The position numbers and the translations under genes are program-made. DNA of 9,056 nt from Pseudomonadota bacterium (lineage in GTDB: Bacteria > Pseudomonadota > Alphaproteobacteria > Rhizobiales > Tepidamorphaceae): contig JAEYRQ010000222.1 of the NCBI GenBank assembly GCA_023435545.1, positions 1-9,056 of the forward strand, in the 5' to 3' direction. Below the pieces are notes generated by a model. That model ran no database searches. It saw only the letters and a list, made by a program, of their open reading frames with translations, and was not told where the DNA came from. Shown in pieces: positions 1 to 6,465 of the stretch. Position 1 is the stretch's first letter. Every line of letters begins with the position of its first letter.

Positions 1-908
1 TAGACCAGCTTGCCGGGCGTCTGGGCGGACGCTTGATCGGTCTCCTTGGCGGGTGGCTGGATCTTCACGGGCGAGCGCTCCGCGCGGATGACCGGCGGCG
101 GCGCATCGCTGCCACCACCCGAAATCAGTCCGTATCCGACGACACCGGCTCCGCCGACCACCACGAGCCCGACGAGGCTGCCAGCGACCAGCAGGGCGCG
201 GCGACGGCCTGACTTCGGCTCCTGACCGAGTTCACCAGCATACGGCGCGAAGTGGCCGGTCTGGTCGAAACCGGGGTCCGTCTCGGCGTAGATGTCGTCA
301 TAGGCAGGATCGTGCTGCACGTCCGCGTACTGCGGATCTTCGTTCCAGTGATCGCCGAGCACGCCTTCTTCGGCATGTACGCCCTCCGGATAGGCAGAGA
401 CGCTGTCCACCTCGCCGGCATCGTACGGTCGGTCGTCGAACTCGTCCGATTCGGCCACCGGCTCGCGTCCGGGCGCCGGAAACGAGGAATAGCGCGGCGG
501 CTCGAACGTCGGCTCGACACGCTCTGTCGCCGCTGCCATATCGGCGTAGAGCCTGTTGGTCTCTGGTTCGCCGAAATCGAACTCGGCGCCCGGCGCAGCC
601 GCCTCCTCCGGATATGGCGCGTAGTTCTCTTCATCACTTCGGGCGGTGTCCGGTGGCGGCTCCGGATAGTCATAGACGGACGGCTCGACATAGTAACCGC
701 TATCGGCCGGCGCCTCCGGCTCAGTGTGCTGACGGTTAAAGTCGGCGTGCTGGCGATTGAAGTCGGCGAATGGGTCTTCGTCGATCAGTCGCGCCAGTTC
801 GGCAAGCGGATCGTCCGTCTGGGCAGGGTCCGTGCGAGGATCCGGCATTCCCGCCTCCTCGCTCGTGTCCCACTGCGGATTGCGCCCATGATATCGCGTA
901 TCCGACAT
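1..908 (-). CDS. SPOR-domain-type membrane protein, N-terminal part (runs off left edge)
   Basis: The frame is open from the ATG at 908 to the left edge, giving 302 residues without a stop; the 3' end lies outside the window. The N-terminal ~235 residues are acidic, Pro/Tyr/Glu-rich and of low complexity, with DDPLAELARLI at about 32-42, a motif I associate with rhizobial SPOR proteins. A membrane helix follows at about 236-258 (ALLVAGSLVGLVVVGGAGVV) after the basic GRRR stop-transfer-like stretch. The segment then becomes Pro-rich (APPPVIRAERSPVKIQPP), as in the periplasmic linker of this family. The peptidoglycan-binding SPOR domain itself would lie further left and is inferred, not seen. 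Position downstream of argS also fits, since rhizobial genomes commonly have argS-SPOR-nagZ-scpAB. Start choice: ATG 908 has AGGG 6 nt upstream; ATG 848 (residue 21) has a stronger GAGGAGG 5 nt upstream and is a real alternative. Expected role: septal peptidoglycan binding during division. Confidence 0.82.
   Translation of the reverse strand, partial: MSDTRYHGRNPQWDTSEEAGMPDPRTDPAQTDDPLAELARLIDEDPFADFNRQHADFNRQHTEPEAPADSGYYVEPSVYDYPEPPPDTARSDEENYAPYPEEAAAPGAEFDFGEPETNRLYADMAAATERVEPTFEPPRYSSFPAPGREPVAESDEFDDRPYDAGEVDSVSAYPEGVHAEEGVLGDHWNEDPQYADVQHDPAYDDIYAETDPGFDQTGHFAPYAGELGQEPKSGRRRALLVAGSLVGLVVVGGAGVVGYGLISGGGSDAPPPVIRAERSPVKIQPPAKETDQASAQTPGKLV
726..767 (-). repeat. 21-bp tandem duplication inside the SPOR-protein gene
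   Basis: Two adjacent 21-nt units (726-746 and 747-767) match at 18 of 21 positions and encode the same heptapeptide twice, ADFNRQH-ADFNRQH, at residues 48-61. All three differences are synonymous. This sits in the disordered acidic cytoplasmic region just after the DPLAELARLI motif. Confidence 0.85.
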
Positions 909-980
909 TCCTCGCCCTATCCCGCTGTGTCTCTTCGCGCAGGCGTCGGAAACCGATAGTCGTCTGGCCGGAAACGCGAT

Positions 981-2741
981 TCAACGCATTTCTTCGAGGG
1001 GCTCTACACCGAGCACGCCCAGTCCGGCCGACAGAACCGACGCAACAGCCTGAACCAATATTAACCGAGCTATCGTCGAAACTCGATCTCTGGGGTTAAT
1101 AAAGCGTAATTGTGGCAAGTCCTTGCCGCGATTCCATAGACCGTGGAATTCACTCGCCACCTCGTGCAGGTAGAAGGCGACGCGATGCGGTTCGTGCGCC
1201 AAAGCCGCCGACTCGATCGTCCTCGGGAATGCCGCAAGCAGCTTGAGGAGCGACATCTCGGCCGGATCGGCAAGGACCGCAAGCGCCTCCGCCCCGGGCG
1301 CTGACATCGGATAAGCAATGTCGGGGAACGCCTCGGCCGCCTGGCGGAACACCGAATGGGCGCGCGCGTGGGCATACTGGACGTAGAAGACCGGATTGTC
1401 CTTCGATTGCTCCGTGACCTTGTCGAAGTCGAAATCGAGCGTCGCGTCGTTCTTGCGCATCAGCATGATGAACCGCACGACGTCGCGGCCGACTTCATCG
1501 ACGACGTCGCGCAGGGTCACGAACTCGCCGGCCCGCTTCGACATCTTCACCGGCTCGCCGCCACGCAGAAGCCTGACGAGCTGGCAGAGCTTGATGTCGA
1601 GTTCCGCCTCGCCGCCGCTCACCGCCTTGACCGCTGCCTTCATGCGCTTGACGTAGCCGCCGTGATCGGCACCCCAGACGTCGATCATGGTGCGGAAGCC
1701 GCGATCGAACTTGTCGCGGTGATAGGCAATGTCGGATGCGAAATAGGTGAAGCTGCCATCCGATTTCATGAGCGGCCGATCGACATCGTCGCCGAATTCC
1801 GTGGCGCGGAACAGCGTCTGCTCGCGGTCCTCCCAGTCATCCGGCAACTGGCCCTTGGGCGGCGGCAGCCGGCCCTCGTACACGAGTCCGCGTTCCTTCA
1901 GATCCTCGATCGTTGCCGCCACCTCACCGCCATTGGCGCCGATCAGCGAGCGTTCGGAGAAGAAGACGTCGTGATGGATGTTGAGCGCCGCGAGATCGTC
2001 GCGGATCAGCGCCATCATCGCATCGATCGTGGCCTGGCGCACGGTCGGCAGCCAGTAGGCCTCCGGCTGAGACAGGAGGGTGTCGCCATACTGCGATGCC
2101 AGCGTCTCGCCAACCGGCTTCAGGTACTCGCCGGGATAGAGCCCCTCGGGGATCTCGCCGATGTCCTCGCCCAGCGCCTCGCGGTAGCGCAGATAGGCCG
2201 AGCGCGCCAGCACGTCCACCTGGGCGCCGGCATCGTTGATGTAGTATTCCCGCGTCACCGCATAGCCCGCGAACTCGAGCAGGCTCGACAGGGCGTCGCC
2301 GAACACCGCGCCGCGGCAATGCCCCACATGCATCGGTCCGGTCGGATTGGCCGACACGTATTCCACGTTGACGCGCTCTCCTCCGCCGATCCGGCTGCGG
2401 CCGAAATCGGCACCCGCCCTGATCAGTCCGTCCAGCACGCCATGCCAATAGGCGGGCGACAGGGTCAGGTTGACGAAGCCAGGTCCGGCCACGTCGACGG
2501 TGGTGACGTCGGGTTCATCACGCAGCCGCGCCGCCAGCATCTCGGCGATATCGCGCGGCTTCATTCTGGCGTCGCGGGCAAGCACCATTGCCGCGTTGGT
2601 GGCGAGGTCCCCGTGGCTCTTATCGCGTGGCGGCTCGACGGCGATGCGCGTGGTATCGATCCCCGGCGGCAACTCGCCTGCTGCCGACAGCGCATCGACG
2701 GTCCCGGCGATGCGGGCCGTGAAATCGCGAAAAACGTCCAT
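981..2741 (-). CDS. argS: Arginyl-tRNA synthetase (ArgS)
   Basis: Class I aminoacyl-tRNA synthetase that attaches arginine to tRNA-Arg in the cytoplasm. The 586-residue product has the family's usual length. Visible in order: the N-terminal ArgRS add-on domain (about 1-95), the catalytic Rossmann fold with the HIGH-type motif HVGH at 138-141 inside [13 protein letters not shown], the conserved EYYINDAG at 165-172, [14 protein letters not shown] at about 354-367, the KMSK loop VKMSKRAG at 398-405, and the DALR anticodon-binding helical domain from about 450 to the end ([12 protein letters not shown]). The start is placed at the ATG giving MDVFRDF, matching how ArgS proteins begin; an in-frame ATG 33 nt upstream (2774) would add a residue stretch not expected in the family. 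The ribosome site is weak (GGGATCC). It lies 56 bp downstream of dgt and 72 bp upstream of the SPOR gene on the same strand, so co-transcription is likely. Very sure of identity. Confidence 0.97.
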   Translation of the reverse strand: MDVFRDFTARIAGTVDALSAAGELPPGIDTTRIAVEPPRDKSHGDLATNAAMVLARDARMKPRDIAEMLAARLRDEPDVTTVDVAGPGFVNLTLSPAYWHGVLDGLIRAGADFGRSRIGGGERVNVEYVSANPTGPMHVGHCRGAVFGDALSSLLEFAGYAVTREYYINDAGAQVDVLARSAYLRYREALGEDIGEIPEGLYPGEYLKPVGETLASQYGDTLLSQPEAYWLPTVRQATIDAMMALIRDDLAALNIHHDVFFSERSLIGANGGEVAATIEDLKERGLVYEGRLPPPKGQLPDDWEDREQTLFRATEFGDDVDRPLMKSDGSFTYFASDIAYHRDKFDRGFRTMIDVWGADHGGYVKRMKAAVKAVSGGEAELDIKLCQLVRLLRGGEPVKMSKRAGEFVTLRDVVDEVGRDVVRFIMLMRKNDATLDFDFDKVTEQSKDNPVFYVQYAHARAHSVFRQAAEAFPDIAYPMSAPGAEALAVLADPAEMSLLKLLAAFPRTIESAALAHEPHRVAFYLHEVASEFHGLWNRGKDLPQLRFINPRDRVSTIARLILVQAVASVLSAGLGVLGVEPLEEMR

Positions 2742-2797
2742 GCTCGAAGGATCCCGGCTATGCCCCCGCGGCACCGGCCGACGGGGACGGGCGCCGC

Positions 2798-4051
2798 CTA
2801 ACGCAATTCCGGCGCGCCGTCAAACAGCCGCCGGTGCTCGCTCAGCGCATAGCGGTCGGTCATTCCGGCAATGTAGTCGGCCACCACGCGCGCACGGTGG
2901 TCGCGATCGCCGCGTTCGGCCGCTATCGACCACTCGGGCGGCATTCGTGCCGGCATCGCCAGAAACGCCTCGAACAGTCGGGTCACCACGTCGGCCGCCT
3001 CGGCCATGATCCGGTTGACGCGCTCGTGGCGATACATTCTGGCGAACAGGAACCGCCGCATCTCCGCGACGGCCGCTGCGGCCGTCCCGTCGAACGCGAT
3101 CATGGTGTCGGGCGCCAATCGAACCGCGTCTGCATTCGCCGGCACAGCGGCTGCAATCCTCGCGGCCGATTCCGACAGCGCGTGCTCCATCAGCCCGGTG
3201 ATCACCCGACGGGTCGTCTCGTGGATCAACCGTGATCGCTCAAGGCCGCGATAGCGCCGCTGAAGATCCTCCACGATCACTGCGACGAACGGAACCTCGC
3301 GCACCACGTCCTCGAGATGGAATAGTCCGGCGCGCAGCCCATCATCGATATCGTGGCTGTTGTAGGCGATGTCATCGGCCAGTGCGGCCGCCTGCGCCTC
3401 CAGCCCCGGCCAGGAGCCGAGCATCAGATGCTGGCGGCCGTCCTGTTCCAGGATCGACCGCGGCACGCCAGCCACGTAGCAGCCGATCCCCTCTCCGGCG
3501 CTGTCGATCAGCGGCCCGTTGTGCTTGACGATTCCCTCGATCGTCTCCCAGCTGAGGTTCAGGCCGTCGAACTCGGCATATCGGCGCTCCAGAAGCGTGA
3601 CCACACGCAGGCTCTGGGCGTTGTGGTCGAAGCCGCCGAATCCGGACACCGCCTTGTCGAGCGCCCGCTCGCCCGCATGGCCGAACGGCGGATGTCCTAG
3701 ATCATGGGCGAGCGCCACTGCCTCGGCCAGATCCTCGTCGAGGCCGAGACTGCGGGCGAGCGCCCGCGACAGCTGCGCCACCTCGAGCGTATGCGTGAGA
3801 CGCGTGCGGTAGTAGTCGCCCTCGTGAAAGACGAAGACCTGGGTCTTGTACTGCAGGCGCCGGAACCCGGTCGAATGGACGATCCGGTCCCGATCGCGCT
3901 GGAACTCGGTCCGCGTCGGGCTCGGTGGCTCCGGATGGAGCCGTCCGCGGCTATGCGCGGGATCGGAACCGTGGGGCTGCCGGCGGCCGAACCATGCGCC
4001 GGCGGGTCCCGCCCCGGACGCGGTGCGATTGACAGTCACGTCGCCCACCAT
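2798..4051 (-). CDS. dgt: dNTP triphosphohydrolase, Dgt family (HD domain)
   Basis: HD-superfamily enzyme that hydrolyses deoxynucleoside triphosphates (classically dGTP) to the deoxynucleoside and triphosphate, affecting dNTP pools. The 417-residue product carries the metal-binding HD set: H87 in [11 protein letters not shown]116-D117 in [13 protein letters not shown], and D226/D227 in [13 protein letters not shown]. Other family blocks are [19 protein letters not shown] at 56-74, [10 protein letters not shown] at 141-150, EGIVKHNGP at 172-180 and the C-terminal [11 protein letters not shown] at 393-403. The start at ATG 4051 is supported by GGAGGG at 4062-4067, 10 nt upstream. The first ~33 residues are Gly/Ala/Arg-rich and seem longer than the leader I recall from other alphaproteobacterial homologues; no better start is apparent. 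It begins the minus-strand run dgt-argS-SPOR and is divergent from erpA. This sub-branch is often named only 'Dgt-like', so dGTP specificity is inferred. Confidence 0.95.
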   Translation of the reverse strand: MVGDVTVNRTASGAGPAGAWFGRRQPHGSDPAHSRGRLHPEPPSPTRTEFQRDRDRIVHSTGFRRLQYKTQVFVFHEGDYYRTRLTHTLEVAQLSRALARSLGLDEDLAEAVALAHDLGHPPFGHAGERALDKAVSGFGGFDHNAQSLRVVTLLERRYAEFDGLNLSWETIEGIVKHNGPLIDSAGEGIGCYVAGVPRSILEQDGRQHLMLGSWPGLEAQAAALADDIAYNSHDIDDGLRAGLFHLEDVVREVPFVAVIVEDLQRRYRGLERSRLIHETTRRVITGLMEHALSESAARIAAAVPANADAVRLAPDTMIAFDGTAAAAVAEMRRFLFARMYRHERVNRIMAEAADVVTRLFEAFLAMPARMPPEWSIAAERGDRDHRARVVADYIAGMTDRYALSEHRRLFDGAPELR

Positions 4052-4056
4052 ACTTT
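4029..4056 (+). promoter_or_regulatory. Candidate erpA promoter overlapping the dgt start
   Basis: A perfect TTGACA at 4029-4034 is followed, after 16 nt, by TACTTT at 4051-4056, a weak -10 match. Transcription would begin near 4063 and give a leader of roughly 55 nt before erpA. The -35 lies within the first codons of the divergent dgt gene. No comparably good promoter for dgt was found in the 66-bp gap. This is a motif match by eye only. Confidence 0.4.
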
Positions 4057-4117
4057 TAGGTCCCTCCGGCCCGGCAAATCGCCACGCCGTCACGGACCGG
4101 ACATCGAGGAGCCGTCA

Positions 4118-4459
4118 ATGATCGAGGTCGACGACAACCAGGTCACGCTCAGCGAGCGCGCCGCGCGCCAGATCACCCGCATCCTGGCCAAGGAACCGGG
4201 CAAGACAGCATTGCGAGTCAGCGTCTCCGGCGGCGGCTGCTCGGGGTTCCAGTACGGCTTCGCGCTCGATTCGTCTCCCGGCGATGACGCTACCGTCATC
4301 GAGAAGAACGGCGCCACCGTCTTCGTCGACTCGGTTTCGCTGATGTATATGGCCGGCTCCGAGATCGATTTCGTCGACGACCTGATCGGCGCGTCCTTCC
4401 AGGTGCGCAATCCGCACGCGACCGCGTCCTGCGGGTGCGGAACGTCGTTCTCGATCTGA
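4118..4459 (+). CDS. erpA: Iron-sulfur cluster insertion protein ErpA (A-type carrier)
   Basis: Small A-type carrier that accepts Fe-S clusters from the assembly scaffold and passes them to apo-enzymes in the cytoplasm. The 113-residue product contains the three invariant cysteines: C41 in VSGGGCSGFQYGF, and C105 and C107 in the C-terminal SCGCGTSFSI. The conserved segment IDFVDDLIGASFQVRNPHA precedes them. The C-terminal pattern and length fit the ErpA/IscA family; I call ErpA because the gene next to dgt in rhizobia is normally annotated so, but sequence alone does not fully exclude another A-type carrier. The start is the ATG after GAGGAG at 4106-4111 (spacer 6 nt). The frame stays open far upstream, opposite dgt, but that extension is not part of the gene. 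xthA follows 42 bp downstream and may share the transcript. Together with the divergent dgt it forms a conserved-looking gene pair. Confidence 0.95.
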   Translation: MIEVDDNQVTLSERAARQITRILAKEPGKTALRVSVSGGGCSGFQYGFALDSSPGDDATVIEKNGATVFVDSVSLMYMAGSEIDFVDDLIGASFQVRNPHATASCGCGTSFSI

Positions 4460-4501
4460 CGGCGGGCGCCGGCAGCAGAGTCCGGTCACGGGTGGGGGCC
4501 A

Positions 4502-5284
4502 ATGAAGATCGCGACCTGGAACATCAACGGCATCCGCGCACGTATCGAGCCGTTGCGGCGATGGCTGGCGGAAGCTGCGCCCGATGTCGTCTGCCTTCAG
4601 GAGGTCAAGTCGGCCGACGATGTCTTCCCGCACGAGGTGCTCGACGGCACCGGCTACAACGTCGCGGTGCACGGCCAGAAGGGCTTCAATGGTGTCGCCA
4701 TCCTGGCGAAGCGTCCGATCGAGGACGTGGTCCGCGGCCTGCCCGGCGATCCCGACGACCTCCAGGCCCGCTACATCGAGGCGACGGTCGCCGGCGAGCA
4801 CGGTGTCGTCCGCGTCGCCTCGATCTACCTGCCGAACGGCAATCCGGTCGGCTCGGAGAAGTTTCCTTACAAGCTTGCCTGGATGGACCGGCTGATCGCG
4901 CGCGCCCGCGCACGCCTGCACCTGGAGGAGCCGTTGGTGTTGGCGGGCGACTATAACGTCATCCCGATGCCCGAGGACGCCCGCTACCCGGAAAACTGGG
5001 TGGGGGACGCGCTGTTCCAGCCTGAGAGCCGGGCGAGGTTCCGCGAGCTTCTCGCCACCGGCTTCACCGACGCGGTCCGCGCCGCCCTGCCAGAAAGCGA
5101 CGTCTACACCTTCTGGGACTATCAGGCGGCGGCCTGGCAGAGGAACAACGGCATCCGCATCGATCATCTGCTGCTGTCGCCGCAGGCAGCCGACCACATG
5201 GTCAGGTGTGGGATCGACAAGGAAACGCGCGGCTGGGACAAGCCGTCCGATCACGTGCCAGTCTGGGTCGAACTGGAAGTCTAG
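4502..5284 (+). CDS. xthA: Exodeoxyribonuclease III (AP endonuclease, XthA)
   Basis: Base-excision-repair enzyme of the exonuclease/endonuclease/phosphatase fold that cleaves 5' to abasic sites and has 3'-5' exonuclease activity on duplex DNA. The 260-residue product keeps every expected catalytic position, numbered almost as in the E. coli enzyme: N7 in WNINGIRAR, metal ligand E34 in LQEVKS, Y109 in ASIYLPNGN, D150 and N152 in AGDYNVIP, D221 in NGIRIDHLLLSP, and the terminal D250-H251 in KPSDHVPVWVEL. The length is close to the usual ~265. The ATG start yields the typical MKIATWNING beginning and follows a G-rich stretch (GGTGGGGG) that can serve as ribosome site. It is 42 bp after erpA on the same strand and converges with exoR 43 bp further on. 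Nothing unusual in the sequence. Confidence 0.97.
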   Translation: MKIATWNINGIRARIEPLRRWLAEAAPDVVCLQEVKSADDVFPHEVLDGTGYNVAVHGQKGFNGVAILAKRPIEDVVRGLPGDPDDLQARYIEATVAGEHGVVRVASIYLPNGNPVGSEKFPYKLAWMDRLIARARARLHLEEPLVLAGDYNVIPMPEDARYPENWVGDALFQPESRARFRELLATGFTDAVRAALPESDVYTFWDYQAAAWQRNNGIRIDHLLLSPQAADHMVRCGIDKETRGWDKPSDHVPVWVELEV

Positions 5285-5317
5285 GCGCCGGCTCGGAGGG
5301 TAGCGCCAGTTCGGAGT

Positions 5318-5339
5318 GGCACCGGAGCTATTCGGTGCC
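5318..5339. terminator. Possible hairpin between convergent xthA and exoR ends
   Basis: A perfect 7-bp inverted repeat, GGCACCG (5318-5324) and CGGTGCC (5333-5339), has an 8-nt loop that contains the exoR stop codon. It lies where both convergent transcripts end, but neither strand shows a U-rich tract after it, so intrinsic termination is doubtful and the repeat may partly reflect exoR coding sequence. Confidence 0.25.
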
Positions 5340-6131
5340 CTTGGTCAGCCACTTCTCCGCCAGACCGGCGGCCGCTGCCTTCTGCTCCATGCTCAGCACC
5401 TGGCTCGCCCGATGGTCGAGCGCGAGAATCCAGTCGCGCTCTTCCGGACCGGCGTTCTCGCGCGCCACCATCAGCCACATGTAGCCCTTCTCGGGCATCT
5501 GCCGGACGCCATCGCCGTAGATCAGCAACTGACCGAGTGTCGCCTGCGCCGCCACATGGTTCTTGCGGGCGGCCAGGCTCAGCCAGCGCGCCGCACGTCC
5601 GGGATCCGGCTGCACGCCGTCGCCATCGAGGTAGATGCGCGCGAGATTGTACTGGGCAGCCGCGTCGCCAAAATAGGTGGCGGCGTGAGTGAAAAGGTCT
5701 ACGGCCCGGCCGGGATCAGGCTTTATCCCCGCCTTGGCGATGCCGTTCTTGTAGTAGGTGGCGAGATTGACGAAGGCGTCCGCGACGACGCGTGCCGAAG
5801 GTGTGTAGGGATTATCGTCAGCGTGCTGGTCGGCGATCCGCGAGAACATCTGGAACGCCATGTAGTCGTCCTCGGGGACCCCGTCGCCGCTGGCGTACAT
5901 CTTGCCGAGCTTCCACTGGGCGATAGCGTGCCCCTTGGAGGCGGCATACTGGAACGCGCTGAACGCAGATTGCAGATCGCCGACGTTATAGGCCTCAGCC
6001 CCCATCCGGAACGCATCCACCGGCGACGCATCTGCGGCAAGCGGCAGCGACGGATCGAGCGCTCGCGCCGCCGGCGCCCCGAGCGCCACCGTTCCCAACA
6101 TCGTCAACGCAAGAACGCCTAGAGACCGCAT
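5328..6131 (-). CDS. exoR: ExoR-like periplasmic regulator with Sel1 repeats
   Basis: In Sinorhizobium meliloti and Agrobacterium, ExoR is secreted to the periplasm and holds the sensor kinase ExoS (ChvG) inactive; its proteolysis releases ExoS/ChvI signalling, which controls exopolysaccharide, motility and host association. The 267-residue product matches that family in length (about 268) and layout. There is a signal peptide (hydrophobic core about 3-22, likely cleavage after ARA at 24, before LDPSLPL). Sel1-type helical repeats follow, e.g. GHAIAQWKLGKMYASGDGV at 67-85, GDAAAQYNLARIYLDGDGV at 155-173, and NHVAAQATLGQLLIYGDGV at 191-209, then GYMWLMVARE at 216-225. The phrase GVPEDDY in the first repeat also recalls ExoR. 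The ATG at 6131 is the only start that keeps the signal peptide; AGGGTG lies 13 nt upstream, rather far. Upstream is a 334-bp non-coding region likely carrying its promoter. A generic Sel1-repeat protein is the alternative. Confidence 0.88.
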   Translation of the reverse strand: MRSLGVLALTMLGTVALGAPAARALDPSLPLAADASPVDAFRMGAEAYNVGDLQSAFSAFQYAASKGHAIAQWKLGKMYASGDGVPEDDYMAFQMFSRIADQHADDNPYTPSARVVADAFVNLATYYKNGIAKAGIKPDPGRAVDLFTHAATYFGDAAAQYNLARIYLDGDGVQPDPGRAARWLSLAARKNHVAAQATLGQLLIYGDGVRQMPEKGYMWLMVARENAGPEERDWILALDHRASQVLSMEQKAAAAGLAEKWLTKGTE

Positions 6132-6234
6132 AGTCCAGTACTTTCACCCTGCGTCGCCCGGTCCGGTTGAGGCAGCTCCAGCCTCCCGGATGCCTCTCTC
6201 GAGGCCGGATATCGCTCGTGCTGAGTGCCACGAC

Positions 6235-6249
6235 GCCCGCCGGGCGGGC
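6235..6249. repeat. Perfect 15-bp GC palindrome in the exoR upstream region
   Basis: GCCCGCCGGGCGGGC is perfectly symmetric about its central base (7-bp arms). It is about 104 bp upstream of the exoR start. It could be an operator, an RNA hairpin in the exoR leader (GCCCG/CGGGC with 5-nt loop), or chance in GC-rich DNA. Confidence 0.5.
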
Positions 6250-6402
6250 AATACGCCATTGTCGAAGAGATCGTCTCACGACACTGCGGCGAAGTCGGGG
6301 CGGCCTGCGGCGTATCCCGGAAACCGTCTATTTAACAGATGGTTGTTGAGATGAGGTAACTTTGTGGCGCGAACTTGGCAGCGGTGCGCCGGAACCGCGA
6401 CC

Positions 6403-6439
6403 GTTGCAGATTGCCCACGCGATGTGGCGGAGATGCAAC
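6403..6439. repeat. Nested inverted repeat after the hydrolase gene
   Basis: Outer arms GTTGCA (6403-6408) and TGCAAC (6434-6439) enclose, with symmetric 6-nt spacers, inner arms CCAC (6415-6418) and GTGG (6424-6427) around a 5-nt loop. It begins 27 bp past the hydrolase stop codon, so it may be an RNA structure at the 3' end of that transcript. No U-run follows on the minus strand. Confidence 0.35.
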
Positions 6440-6465
6440 AATCGTCCTATGCCTCACGAAGCCCT

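Larger units (their letters stand above)
6132..6465. other. Non-coding region upstream of exoR and downstream of the hydrolase gene
   Basis: This is the only stretch over 300 bp without a gene. It is upstream of exoR and downstream of the beta-lactamase-family gene, both on the minus strand, so it should hold the exoR promoter/leader and the end of the hydrolase transcript. Visible items: an AT-richer patch near 6325-6345, the palindrome at 6235-6249, an inverted repeat at 6186-6208 (GCCTC/GAGGC plus CCG/CGG, separated by a 3-nt bulge), and a nested inverted repeat at 6403-6439. No convincing -35/-10 pair was found on either strand. Short open frames in it have no ribosome site or family resemblance and are not called. 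Confidence 0.6.

Noticed and set aside
125..691. 188-codon Arg/Ser-rich frame on the minus strand and 235-codon frame on the plus strand (252-959) over the SPOR gene
   Set aside because: Both are other frames of the truncated SPOR-protein gene, whose own frame is open across the whole segment and contains a membrane helix and family motif.
1356..2801. 481-codon open frame on the plus strand opposite argS
   Set aside because: It lies wholly antisense to an intact ArgS with all motifs, its translation is low-complexity and rich in His/Arg/Asp with no family motif, and such mirrored frames are expected in GC-rich DNA.
3704..4117. In-frame extension upstream of erpA (start at 3704)
   Set aside because: The extension is antisense to dgt, is unrelated to A-type carriers, and the ATG at 4118 has a good ribosome site and gives the normal family length.
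4115..5254. 379-codon open frame on the minus strand opposite erpA and xthA
   Set aside because: It spans the antisense of two intact conserved genes and their gap, shows no recognisable domain, and is explained by codon-bias mirroring.
6167..6349. 60-codon plus-strand frame upstream of exoR
   Set aside because: It has no ribosome site, is Arg/Leu-rich as expected for random GC-rich sequence, and lies in the likely exoR promoter region.
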